Assembly: GCA_003343625.1 (NCBI GenBank)
Contig: QAKV01000026.1
Location: 1-50,562, forward strand
DNA length: 50,562 nucleotides
DNA from: Clostridiales bacterium
Lineage (GTDB): Bacteria > Bacillota > Clostridia > Lachnospirales > Lachnospiraceae
Direction of reading: 5' to 3'
Program-made: the position numbers and the translations under genes
The notes under the pieces: model-generated
What the model was told of the DNA's origin: nothing
Seen by the model: only the letters and a program-made list of their open reading frames with translations
Database searches by the model: none
Part shown: piece by piece, positions 1 to 6,458 of the stretch
Position numbering within the stretch: the stretch's first letter is position 1
Layout: each line of letters opens with the position of its first letter

Positions 1-186
1 TGTAAAGGGTATTGTCCAGTCACGAAAACACAAAGAGAAATTATTGTCGTATACGTACCTGTTTATGACGTTACTACGGGAGGAGACCATGAAAGAAACA
101 CGTTAGAGTGCCCCGACGCTAAAAGATGCACTGCAAAGAAAGGATGTCCGATTTTCCTTAATGCAAATATGCGGGAAAGAAATTAA
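1..186 (+). CDS. Cysteine-rich small protein, 3' part only
   Basis: An open frame enters from the left edge and gives 61 residues before TAA at 184-186. It holds five cysteines, in the order CKGYC near the start, then LEC, RC and GC in the C-terminal third, with several charged residues and no hydrophobic segment. This looks like a small soluble metal- or zinc-binding-type protein, but I do not recognise the family. The N-terminus lies outside the window. A loose hairpin (GCAGAAA / TTTTCTGC, around 215-270) follows it and may be its terminator. That the frame is translated is inferred from the regular Cys pattern and the absence of stops. Confidence 0.4.
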   Translation, partial: CKGYCPVTKTQREIIVVYVPVYDVTTGGDHERNTLECPDAKRCTAKKGCPIFLNANMRERN

Positions 187-296
187 AGGGTAGAAATACG
201 AAGGAAAAAAAGGAGCAGAAAGCCGCTTAACTGATGGGGCGCTCCAAAAACTCCGAACAAGGGTTTTCTGCGCCCTGAAATAAGAGGAACAAAAAG

Positions 297-362
297 GAAG
301 AGACAGTCCGTCAGAGAATTCGGTCCTTAAAAAAGTCCGGATTCTCTGGGATTGTCTCTTTC
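297..362. repeat. Long imperfect inverted repeat between partial ORF and IS remnant
   Basis: Two arms of about 30 bases pair almost perfectly around a short A-rich loop near 328-333. The outer part pairs GAAGAGACA with TGTCTCTTTC and the inner part pairs CAGAGAAT with ATTCTCTG. It lies in a gene-free stretch (187-490) just left of the IS256 remnant. It could be a terminator for the left-hand gene, since a TCTCTTTC run follows, or a small miniature-transposon-like palindrome. Nothing else is evident in 187-420. Confidence 0.6.
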
Positions 363-420
363 CTGCGTGTCAGGGGTTAAAATTTGGTATTAACCGACAG
401 CCCCATTTGCTTAGATTTGG

Positions 421-721
421 GAGTATCCCAAAATTTGTGTAAACCTCCAAACTGATGTAAGATAGGCTTACCAGTTTGGAGGTTTATTTTATGGCAAGGA
501 AAAAGGATACCCCACAAAAAGCAGCCCTTCGGGAAATGATGGGCAACTATCTAAAAGAGAACAATGTAAAGGTCAAGGACGGAACTGATGTTAATTCCAT
601 CATGCGTGACATGATGTCCATCATTCTGGAAGGCGCTTTGGATCAGGAGATGGACGAAGAATTAGGCTATTCCAAGTATGATTACCGTAACAAGGAAACG
701 GATAATTCCAGAAATGGACAT
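421..721 (+). mobile_element. Truncated IS256-family insertion sequence (left end)
   Basis: From 421 the sequence reads GAGTATCCCAAAATTTGTG, which resembles the terminal repeat of IS256-type elements, and is followed by the start of the transposase. Transposase homology stops at 721 and no matching right terminal repeat is seen before the tRNA terminator at 906, so only about the first 300 bp survive. Bases 722-905 contain no recognisable gene; a direct repeat CGTGTTGCAT occurs twice near 788-810. Confidence 0.6.
441..485 (+). promoter_or_regulatory. Hairpin sequestering the transposase ribosome binding site
   Basis: A perfect 14-bp inverted repeat (441-454 with 472-485) encloses a second 5-bp stem, GTAAG/CTTAC. 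The right arm contains the GGAGG that serves the ATG at 491. In a transcript entering from outside the element the Shine-Dalgarno would be folded away, the logic known for several insertion sequences that avoid expression by read-through. The structure is read directly; the function is inferred. Confidence 0.6.
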
Positions 722-820
722 TTAATAGAAAAGAAAGCTGTAAAAAGAGAATTAAGGACCGTGAAAACAGTAGAAGCAAGGGAAAATCCGTGTTGCATTT
801 CGTGTTGCATACGGGGGTAA
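491..820 (+). pseudogene. IS256-family transposase, N-terminal fragment
   Basis: The ATG at 491 is preceded by GGAGG at spacing 8; an earlier in-frame ATG at 476 has no such site. The first 77 residues (MARKKDTPQK through the SRNGH motif, with the DQEMDEELGY segment) are the typical N-terminus of IS256/mutator-type transposases, which are normally about 400 residues long. After residue 77 the frame continues for 32 unrelated residues to TAA at 818-820. The whole DDE catalytic domain is missing, so the gene cannot make an active transposase. Confidence 0.8.
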
Positions 821-905
821 AATTATATAAAAGAACATATGTAAATACGTTAAACAGTACAATACTAAAATTTCAAAATTCTCAAAAACCGCGTAAACAC
901 AACAA

Positions 906-938
906 AAAACCCGCTGAGTCCAAAACTCAACGGGTTTT
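906..938 (-). terminator. Intrinsic terminator of the tRNA-Pro gene
   Basis: AAAACCCG-TGAGT pairs with ACTCA-CGGGTTTT around a short loop, with one mismatched pair. Read on the minus strand it lies 7 bases after the tRNA 3' end and ends in a T run. The A run on the other side would let it work in both directions. Confidence 0.8.
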
Positions 939-944
939 ATTTCG

Positions 945-1017
945 TCGGAGTGACAAGACTTGAACTTGCGGCCTCTTCGTCCCTAACGAAGCGCTCTACC
1001 ACCTGAGCCACACCCCG
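945..1017 (-). tRNA. tRNA-Pro (anticodon AGG)
   Basis: On the minus strand a 73-base cloverleaf folds cleanly. The acceptor stem CGGGGTG/CACTCCG has one G-U pair, the D stem is GCTC/GAGC, the anticodon stem is CTTCG/CGAAG, the T stem is GCAAG/CTTGT with T loop TTCAAGT, and the discriminator is A. The 7-base anticodon loop TTAGGGA places AGG at 34-36 with G37, the usual base in tRNA-Pro. The CCA tail is not encoded (CGA follows), so it must be added. A34 is uncommon for bacterial tRNA-Pro. It has its own promoter and terminator. Confidence 0.9.
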
Positions 1018-1049
1018 ATTTCTCCGATTCTCTCAACCGGACGAATAAT

Positions 1050-1078
1050 ATCTTACCTTAAACTGAAGAATAAGTCAA
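1050..1078 (-). promoter_or_regulatory. Sigma-A promoter of tRNA-Pro
   Basis: On the minus strand TTGACT, a 17-base spacer and TAAGAT lie about 33 bases upstream of the mature tRNA 5' end. Confidence 0.75.
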
Positions 1079-1135
1079 TACCGAATTCAAAAAAATTTAT
1101 CGATGAATCGCGGCGGGAAGACTTGACCCGGCAGA

Positions 1136-1753
1136 TTATTTCTCTTTTTGGTTTTCGAACAGATCGCCGCAGGAATCGATGAGTTTTTCGATGATGAGTT
1201 TTTTCACATAGACATCGAAGCTGAGCATGCAGATAAAAGAGAAAGTCCGGAGAAACTCCTGGTCTTCCGGAGGAGCATCCTGAAATGTATCCTGCGCCTT
1301 CCGAAATTTTTCCGTCACATCCTGCTTCAAATATTCCACTTCTTCCTTTTCCAGGCTAAACACTTCATTGTAGATATCCTCCAGACGAAAGTCCTGTTCT
1401 TTCCGACAGAAATAGCGTTCTGTGATAGGGCGGAGAACCTTCTGGATGTCGCTGATAGAGAGGATGCCCTTATAGTAGTAGATAAAAATCAGGAGCAGGA
1501 CGTGCTCCTTGGAATACTTTTTCTTGATGGGAGGAGGCAGGAGATCGTTTTTGGCATAGTTGTTGATCATCGTTTTGGTGAGGATTTTGTCATTCTCGGG
1601 ATTCCGGGTGGAAGTTTTCAGGCGGCTGCCCATGAAGGTAGTCACCTGATCCATATACAGCTCGATATCGGGGATGTCCTGCGTGCGGATGTAGTCGATC
1701 CGATCCAGACTGTTTAAAATGCTTTGTAATAAATCTTCTGATTCCAGCGTCAT
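1136..1753 (-). CDS. DUF1836 domain-containing protein
   Basis: This 205-residue soluble protein matches the DUF1836 family of Clostridia and Bacilli, whose members carry an N-terminal MerR-like helix-turn-helix and probably act as transcription regulators. The central segment with KTMINNYAKNDLLPPP followed by KKKYSKEHV is the recognisable family core. The rest is charged and helical, with no signal peptide or membrane segment. The ATG at 1753 has AGGAG nine to ten bases upstream, and a TTGCGA-17-TATAAT promoter lies at 1775-1803. It is transcribed alone, divergently from spoVAE. Target genes cannot be inferred. Confidence 0.8.
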   Translation of the reverse strand: MTLESEDLLQSILNSLDRIDYIRTQDIPDIELYMDQVTTFMGSRLKTSTRNPENDKILTKTMINNYAKNDLLPPPIKKKYSKEHVLLLIFIYYYKGILSISDIQKVLRPITERYFCRKEQDFRLEDIYNEVFSLEKEEVEYLKQDVTEKFRKAQDTFQDAPPEDQEFLRTFSFICMLSFDVYVKKLIIEKLIDSCGDLFENQKEK

Positions 1754-1774
1754 ATGTGTTTTCTCCTTTTCCTC

Positions 1775-1803
1775 ATTATATAGTACCGAAAACTACATCG
1801 CAA
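1775..1803 (-). promoter_or_regulatory. Sigma-A promoter of the DUF1836 gene
   Basis: On the minus strand TTGCGA, 17 bases and a perfect TATAAT lie about 20 bases upstream of the start codon. Confidence 0.75.
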
Positions 1804-1837
1804 GCTCTTTTTGGATCGCGCTCTGGGGAAAAGGCGC

Positions 1838-1867
1838 GCATAAATAAGGAAAAAGCCGGGCAACCTA
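1838..1867 (+). promoter_or_regulatory. Candidate sigma-G (forespore) promoter of spoVAE
   Basis: GCATA, an 18-base spacer and CAACCTA resemble the sigma-G pattern GHATR-18-CATWHTA: the -35 matches fully and the -10 matches at 5 of 7 positions. It lies 22 bases upstream of the spoVAE start, and spoVA genes are classic forespore genes. No good sigma-A promoter is seen here. Tentative. Confidence 0.4.
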
Positions 1868-1888
1868 TTCGAAAAGGAGGCAGTCTGA

Positions 1889-2245
1889 ATGGACTATTTA
1901 AACGCTTTCTGGGTGGGAGGACTGATCTGCGCTCTGGTTCAGATCCTGCTGGAAAAAACGAAGCTTATGCCGGGGCGGATCATGGTTTTGCTGGTCTGTA
2001 CGGGGGCGGTGCTGGGAGCGCTGGGCCTGTATCGGCCATTTCAGGAGTTTGCCGGGGCGGGTGCCAGCGTTCCGCTGCTGGGATTCGGAAATGTGCTGAT
2101 GGAGGGGGTAAAAGAAGCGGTGGACGGACAGGGCTTTCTGGGACTGTTCGCCGGAGGGCTTAAGGCCGGCGCTGTGGGAACTTCCGCAGCCCTGATTTTC
2201 GGCTATCTGGCCAGTCTGGTTTTCAACCCGAAAATGAAAAAATGA
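1889..2245 (+). CDS. spoVAE: Stage V sporulation protein AE (SpoVAE)
   Basis: This 118-residue membrane protein starts MDYLNAFWVGG and has three to four hydrophobic segments separated by the glycine-rich motif LPGFGN-like LLGFGNVLMEGVKEAV. That motif and the length are characteristic of SpoVAE/SpoVAEb. SpoVA proteins form the inner-membrane channel that moves Ca-dipicolinate into the forespore and releases it at germination. The start ATG has a strong GGAGG site. The gene stands apart from any spoVAC or spoVAD in this window, so it may be an extra copy or the tail of a dispersed operon. Confidence 0.85.
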   Translation: MDYLNAFWVGGLICALVQILLEKTKLMPGRIMVLLVCTGAVLGALGLYRPFQEFAGAGASVPLLGFGNVLMEGVKEAVDGQGFLGLFAGGLKAGAVGTSAALIFGYLASLVFNPKMKK

Positions 2246-2269
2246 GAGGAGCGAATCGTCGGCTTGCCG

Positions 2270-2773
2270 TCAGCACTCCGTATAGGCGATCTGTTTACTG
2301 GTCAGGAACTGGCGCATGGCCCTGTCCCAGCAGGCATCCAGCGTCTTATCCAAAACGAAGGAGTGAAACGCCGTTCCCGTGATGAGCGACGCCTTGCCGT
2401 CCTCATAGCGGACGGTGACGACGAGCGCTTTCACCTGCTCCGGCGTGAGGGAGGGATCGGCGCCTTTCAGGACGCCGGGTACATAATCCGGTCGCAGATG
2501 GAGCATCAGCCTGAATCGGGAAGGGCTGCGCCTGCCCCGGATCATTTGAAACAGCACGGGGCGCATATCCGCCCAGGGCACGAATTCGTACGGACAGACG
2601 GAAGGATCTTCCCGCTCCTCGCGGGTGTAAAAATCAGGATGGATGTGACCGTCGATGGTGTATTCCACGGCGGTGATGACCTGGGCGCCCGCCAGAAGAA
2701 ACGAATCGAAACAGTCCGTTCCCAGCAGTTTTCCCATGAAGTTTTTCAGCTCTGTAATCTGGAAAGATGTCAT
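2270..2773 (-). CDS. DUF5721 family protein
   Basis: This 167-residue soluble protein, starting MTSFQITELKNFMGKLL, corresponds to DUF5721, a family of unknown function mostly seen in Lachnospiraceae. It contains the stretch FDSFLLAGAQVITAVEYTID and a charged middle part. No catalytic motif, signal peptide or membrane helix is evident. The ATG has GGAGG at spacing 7, and an extended -10 element (TGTTATACT on the minus strand) lies just upstream. It converges on spoVAE with only 24 bases between the stops. The function is unknown. Confidence 0.75.
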   Translation of the reverse strand: MTSFQITELKNFMGKLLGTDCFDSFLLAGAQVITAVEYTIDGHIHPDFYTREEREDPSVCPYEFVPWADMRPVLFQMIRGRRSPSRFRLMLHLRPDYVPGVLKGADPSLTPEQVKALVVTVRYEDGKASLITGTAFHSFVLDKTLDACWDRAMRQFLTSKQIAYTEC

Positions 2774-2842
2774 GTCAATACCTCCGATATCAATAGTATA
2801 ACAAAAGGTCTCAAAAAAGCCAGAGAGAATTGGAGGATTCGC

Positions 2843-2872
2843 TTTACAAGAGGAAGGGGCACGTGTTATTAT
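2843..2872 (+). promoter_or_regulatory. Sigma-A promoter of degV
   Basis: TTTACA, 18 bases and TATTAT lie about 48 bases upstream of the degV start codon. Confidence 0.6.
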
Positions 2873-2919
2873 ATGTAGTAATGAAAACTACATTAGACGT
2901 GGTGAGCCTGGAGGAATCT

Positions 2920-3759
2920 ATGAGTTATAAAATTGTTGTGGACAGCTGTTGCGAATTGCCGGAAGATCTCCGGAAAGATCCCAGATTTGAGGTCGTCCCG
3001 TTAGGGCTGGAAGTCGGAGATTACCGGATTATGGATGATGAGAATTTCGACCAGAAGTTGTTTCTGAAAAAGGTGGCGGAATGCCCTGTCTGTCCGAAAT
3101 CTTCCTGTCCGTCTCCCGAACGCTATAGGAAGGCCTGTGAGACGGATGCGGATCGCGTTTATATCGTGACCCTGTCCTCCAATCTGAGCGGAAGCCATAA
3201 CAGCGCGTTGCTCGGGAAGAATCTCTATCTGGAAAAGGAAGGGGAGAAGCGCATCCATGTAGTGGATTCCCGGTCGGCTTCCTGCGGGGAAACACAGATC
3301 GCTCTGAAAGCGATGGAACTGGAGGAGCAGGGGCTTCCTTTTGAGACGATCGTAGAGCGCCTTGAAGAATTCCGGAATGGGATGCATACGTATTTTGTCC
3401 TGGACAACCTGGAAACGCTGCGAAAGAACGGAAGGCTCACAGGAGTCAAGGCGCTGGTGGCATCTACCCTGAATATCAAGCCCGTTATGGCGGGGACGAG
3501 AGAGGGCACTATCGAGCAGATCGGGCAGGGGATCGGGATCAGGAAAGCGCTGCAGAAGATGGCGGATGCGGTGGCCAGGAGTGCGGTGCAGGCGCAGGAG
3601 AAGGTGCTCATGATCACTCATTGCAACAATCGGGAACGGGCGGAGTATATGAAGAAACTGATTCTGGAGAAGATCCGGGTAAAGGATGTGCTGGTGATGG
3701 ATACGGCCGGTATCAGCAGCATGTATGCCAATGACGGCGGGGTGATCGTCACGCTTTGA
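2920..3759 (+). CDS. DegV family fatty-acid-binding protein
   Basis: The product has 279 residues, the usual DegV length. It begins MSYKIVVDSCCELPEDL, the N-terminal D-S-x-C/D-L pattern of the family, carries SSNLSGSHNSA in the lipid-binding region, and has the VDSRSASCG and LDNLETLRKNGRL stretches of the second half. DegV proteins (FakB-like) bind fatty acids and can present them to a fatty-acid kinase. No FakA gene is present here. The ATG at 2920 is preceded by GGAGG; an upstream in-frame ATG at 2830 is rejected because it precedes the promoter. The gene ends in a shared terminator with the converging LytTR gene. Confidence 0.88.
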   Translation: MSYKIVVDSCCELPEDLRKDPRFEVVPLGLEVGDYRIMDDENFDQKLFLKKVAECPVCPKSSCPSPERYRKACETDADRVYIVTLSSNLSGSHNSALLGKNLYLEKEGEKRIHVVDSRSASCGETQIALKAMELEEQGLPFETIVERLEEFRNGMHTYFVLDNLETLRKNGRLTGVKALVASTLNIKPVMAGTREGTIEQIGQGIGIRKALQKMADAVARSAVQAQEKVLMITHCNNRERAEYMKKLILEKIRVKDVLVMDTAGISSMYANDGGVIVTL

Positions 3760-3793
3760 AGGGCGGCAGTCCCGGAGAGGAGTGCGAATTGTC

Positions 3794-3854
3794 GGAAACA
3801 TCAAAACGCCGGGATGGAACTATGCGTTTTCCATCCCGGCGTTTTGATGTTTCC
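3794..3854. terminator. Bidirectional terminator overlapping the end of a LytTR gene
   Basis: Perfect 26-bp arms (3794-3819 and 3829-3854) enclose a 9-base loop. The GC-rich core is flanked by AAAA and TTTT, so it can terminate degV on the plus strand and the LytTR gene on the minus strand. The right arm is also the coding sequence for the last residues of the LytTR protein, whose stop codon sits at the edge of the loop (3820-3822). Confidence 0.85.
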
Positions 3855-4557
3855 GGCGATATTCTTCCACTGCCTTTGAAAGAGGGCGGGATTCCATGAA
3901 GGAGAGGCGGAACTGTTTCCCGTTCAACATGGTCACTTTAAAAAAATTGATCCCTTTGACATATCGCATATTCAGAACCGTGCGGCTGATCAGCTCGATG
4001 TAGCTGTCACAGTCCTTCAGATTTCCGCAGAAGGTTTCCGACGTCATCTCGGCAACATGTTCTTCCCCGTTAAGGAGGGTGAGCCGCATGTTGCGGTTTT
4101 CAGGTATGGCATAGAGGAGATCCTCTTCTTTCATATAAAATGTCTCGAATCTGTTCCGAAATTCCAGTTTTTTCACCTGGCTGTCTTTGAAAAGGAGCAG
4201 CTGATCGATTACCGAGGATAGGTCCGCGACCTGGATGGGCTTGTCCAAAAACAGGCTCTGCTCCGGCAGGTTGGGGAAATTGCGGTAGTCTGCCTTGCCG
4301 CAGCAGAAAACGATGGGGATGGAGACGCCTCCGGCCCGGAGCATGTTGGCCAGTTCCACGGCATTACAGCCGTCTTCTGTCATGTCCATGAAGAGCGCGT
4401 CATAGATCATGGGCGCCGTCAGGATGGATTCCCTGCTGCCAAAGGAATCCACATATAAAACGCCCGTAGTGGAAATACGCCTGTCGGATTCGCGCCCCAA
4501 AAGGCGCTCCATCTGTTTTCTGTCAGCAATGTGGTCGTCGCAGATCGCGAGATGCAT
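3820..4557 (-). CDS. LytTR-family response regulator
   Basis: The product has 245 residues. Residues 1-120 form a receiver domain: acidic pair in MHLAICDDH, phosphoacceptor Asp58 in ALFMDMTED, and the Lys of LFLDKPI. Residues 140-240 form a LytTR DNA-binding domain with the typical DCDSYIELISRTVLNMRYV stretch. AgrA/LytR-type regulators usually control surface, toxin or quorum functions. The start at 4557 (MHLAIC) is chosen because a GGAGG lies 7 bases upstream and the homology begins there; the longer frame runs through the DUF1294 gene. It follows that gene by 22 bases and is probably co-transcribed. No partner kinase is nearby. Confidence 0.88.
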   Translation of the reverse strand: MHLAICDDHIADRKQMERLLGRESDRRISTTGVLYVDSFGSRESILTAPMIYDALFMDMTEDGCNAVELANMLRAGGVSIPIVFCCGKADYRNFPNLPEQSLFLDKPIQVADLSSVIDQLLLFKDSQVKKLEFRNRFETFYMKEEDLLYAIPENRNMRLTLLNGEEHVAEMTSETFCGNLKDCDSYIELISRTVLNMRYVKGINFFKVTMLNGKQFRLSFMESRPLSKAVEEYRRKHQNAGMENA

Positions 4558-4579
4558 AACCGTACCTCCGGAAGGGAAT

Positions 4580-4876
4580 TCACAGGATTGTAAAGGAAAG
4601 CGGCGAGGCGAAGAGAAGATAGAGGATCGCAGCCACCTGAAGGACCAGGATGGCGGGCATCCCCCATACGAAATACCAGTGCCGCGTCTTGTGCCGGAAT
4701 CCGTACATGCCGAGCAGAGAACCGATGCTTCCGCCGATGAGGGCGATGAAAAAGAGGGTGGACTCCGGAATCCGCCAGACTTTGCGTCGCGCACGGCTCT
4801 TATCGATTCCCATGGCGGCAAATCCGGCTATGTTTACTATTATACCATAAAGGGATAAAATGAAAATGACATCCAT
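4580..4876 (-). CDS. DUF1294 membrane protein
   Basis: This 98-residue protein has a hydrophobic N-terminal helix, the motif MGIDKSRARRKVWRIPE followed by FFIALIGGSIGSLLGMYGFRHKT, and a C-terminal helix. This is the recognisable core of DUF1294, a family of small membrane proteins of unknown function; in longer relatives the domain is fused to a cold-shock domain. The ATG at 4876 is taken as the start; an in-frame TTG two codons earlier is possible and neither has a strong ribosome binding site. It is probably the first gene of a two-gene unit with the LytTR regulator. Confidence 0.8.
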   Translation of the reverse strand: MDVIFILSLYGIIVNIAGFAAMGIDKSRARRKVWRIPESTLFFIALIGGSIGSLLGMYGFRHKTRHWYFVWGMPAILVLQVAAILYLLFASPLSFTIL

Positions 4877-4905
4877 ATACAAAATTTTTCGCTCATTTTT
4901 GTGAA

Positions 4906-4931
4906 GGGTGGGTACAGCTCTGTACCCACCC
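4906..4931. other. Stable stem-loop downstream of argG
   Basis: GGGTGGGTACAG and CTGTACCCACCC form a nearly gapless 12-bp palindrome. It lies 60 bases after the argG stop on the minus strand but has no T run on that side, so it is either a weak terminator or a stabilising or binding element upstream of DUF1294. Confidence 0.55.
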
Positions 4932-4991
4932 CCCGAAAATCGCGTCTCCAGAGGGACGCGCTGTTTGCAGTTGTCCGGTTATCGCACCGCT

Positions 4992-6221
4992 TCAGCGCTG
5001 CGCGGAATTCTTTTCCGCTTCCTGCATTTTCATCGCGCGCACCTTGCAGGAGAGGCCGAACAGGTTGATGAAACCTTCCGCATCGTGATGATCGTAGAGA
5101 TCGCCGGTAGTGAACGAAGCAATGCTCTCGTTGTAAAGGGAGTAAGGAGAGGTGGTACCGGCCTTGATGATATTGCCCTTATACAGTTTGAATTTCACTT
5201 CGCCGGTTACATATTCCTGGGTCTTCTCCACGAAAGCCTGAACGGCCTCCCGCAAAGGGGTGAACCATTTTCCTTCGTAGACGATCTGAGCCATTTTGTT
5301 GCCCATATCCTTTTTGACGGCATAAGTATCCCGATCCAGAATCAGTTCTTCCAGCTGCTGATGCGCTTCCATCAGGATCGTCCCGCCGGGGGTCTCGTAG
5401 ACGCCGCGGGACTTCATGCCCACTACGCGGTTTTCTACGATATCCACGATGCCGATGCCATGTTTGCCGCCCAGGGCGTTTAAAGTGCGGATCACGTCGG
5501 AAACTTTCATCCGCTGGCCGTTGACGCTGACGGGGATTCCCTTTTCGAATTCCATGGTCACGTATTCCGGCTCATCGGGAGCTTTTTCGGGAGTGACGCC
5601 CAGCACCAGAAGATGGTCGTAGTTGGGTTCGTTGGCGGGATCTTCCAGCTCCAGCCCTTCGTGGCTGATGTGCCACAGGTTGCGGTCGCGACTATAGCTG
5701 GAGTCTGCGGAGAAGGGAAGATCGATGCCGTGGGCTTTGCAGTAGGCGATCTCGGATTCCCGGGAATCCATGGTCCATTTGTCGTTTCTCCACGCTGCGA
5801 TGATCTTGATGTCCGGCGCCAGAGCCTTGATGCCGAGCTCGAAGCGGATCTGATCGTTTCCCTTGCCGGTAGCGCCGTGGCAGATGGCGACAGCGCCTTC
5901 TTTGCGGGCGATCTCAACCAGTTTTTTGGCGATCAGAGGACGGGCCATGGAAGTGCCCAGAAGATACTTGTTCTCATACACGGCGTTGGCCTGTACGCAG
6001 GGGACGATATATTCATCGCAGAATTCATCCGTTACATCCAGGATATACAGTTTGGAAGCGCCGCAGAATTTCGCGCGCTCTTCGAGGCCGTCCAGTTCTT
6101 CTCCCTGCCCGCAGTCGATGCAGACGCAGATTACTTCGTAATCGAAGTTTTCCTTCAGCCAGGGGATGATGGCGGTGGTGTCCAGCCCGCCGGAATAAGC
6201 CAGAATTACTTTTTCTTTCAT
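4992..6221 (-). CDS. argG: Argininosuccinate synthase
   Basis: ArgG joins citrulline and aspartate with ATP to give argininosuccinate, the penultimate step of arginine synthesis. The 409-residue product has the ATP-binding loop AYSGGLDTT at residues 8-16, the [15 protein letters not shown] motif, and the [19 protein letters not shown] and YETPGGT segments. The length fits the family. The start MKEKVIL at 6221 has GGAGGG 8 bases upstream; a longer frame adds nine residues without a site. It is divergent from argC and shares a 240-base control region with two face-to-face promoters. No argH is seen in the window. Confidence 0.97.
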   Translation of the reverse strand: MKEKVILAYSGGLDTTAIIPWLKENFDYEVICVCIDCGQGEELDGLEERAKFCGASKLYILDVTDEFCDEYIVPCVQANAVYENKYLLGTSMARPLIAKKLVEIARKEGAVAICHGATGKGNDQIRFELGIKALAPDIKIIAAWRNDKWTMDSRESEIAYCKAHGIDLPFSADSSYSRDRNLWHISHEGLELEDPANEPNYDHLLVLGVTPEKAPDEPEYVTMEFEKGIPVSVNGQRMKVSDVIRTLNALGGKHGIGIVDIVENRVVGMKSRGVYETPGGTILMEAHQQLEELILDRDTYAVKKDMGNKMAQIVYEGKWFTPLREAVQAFVEKTQEYVTGEVKFKLYKGNIIKAGTTSPYSLYNESIASFTTGDLYDHHDAEGFINLFGLSCKVRAMKMQEAEKNSAQR

Positions 6222-6296
6222 CGAGAATGCCCTCCCTATTGGATTCAAAATATGATAGAATCAAAACCGCAGGGGTTTGTCCTTTGTCCATTCCAT

Positions 6297-6325
6297 ACTA
6301 TACAACAGCGAAAAAGGAAATGCAA
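6297..6325 (-). promoter_or_regulatory. Sigma-A promoter of argG
   Basis: On the minus strand TTGCAT, 17 bases and TATAGT. Just upstream of the -35 lies TGCATATTTTTTCA, a weak ARG-box-like sequence. The promoter points away from the argC promoter 22 bases to the right. Confidence 0.7.
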
Positions 6326-6346
6326 GTGAAAAAATATGCAAAATAC

Positions 6347-6375
6347 TTGAATATTATTCATTCTGGTAGTATGAT
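6347..6375 (+). promoter_or_regulatory. Sigma-A promoter of argC
   Basis: TTGAAT, 17 bases and TATGAT. The -35 is embedded in an ARG-box-like palindrome. The transcript would start near 6382, about 77 bases before the argC ATG, and its leader holds two small GC hairpins. Confidence 0.75.
6348..6360. promoter_or_regulatory. ARG box-like operator at argC
   Basis: TGAATATTATTCA is a palindrome matching the ArgR/AhrC half-sites TGAAT and ATTCA, with a 3-base rather than the 4-base centre of the E. coli consensus. It overlaps the argC -35, so a bound repressor would block polymerase. The argJ promoter has the same element with one base changed. Confidence 0.65.
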
Positions 6376-6458
6376 ATCACCAAATGCCTGGCCCGGAAGG
6401 GCCGCATTTTCGCGATTGGATTTCAAGAGCCGCGCAGTGCGGCGGTAAGGAGGAAAAG

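Noticed and set aside
1148..1717. 189-codon plus-strand open frame opposite the DUF1836 gene
   Set aside because: No ribosome binding site; the minus-strand frame has a promoter, a Shine-Dalgarno and family motifs.
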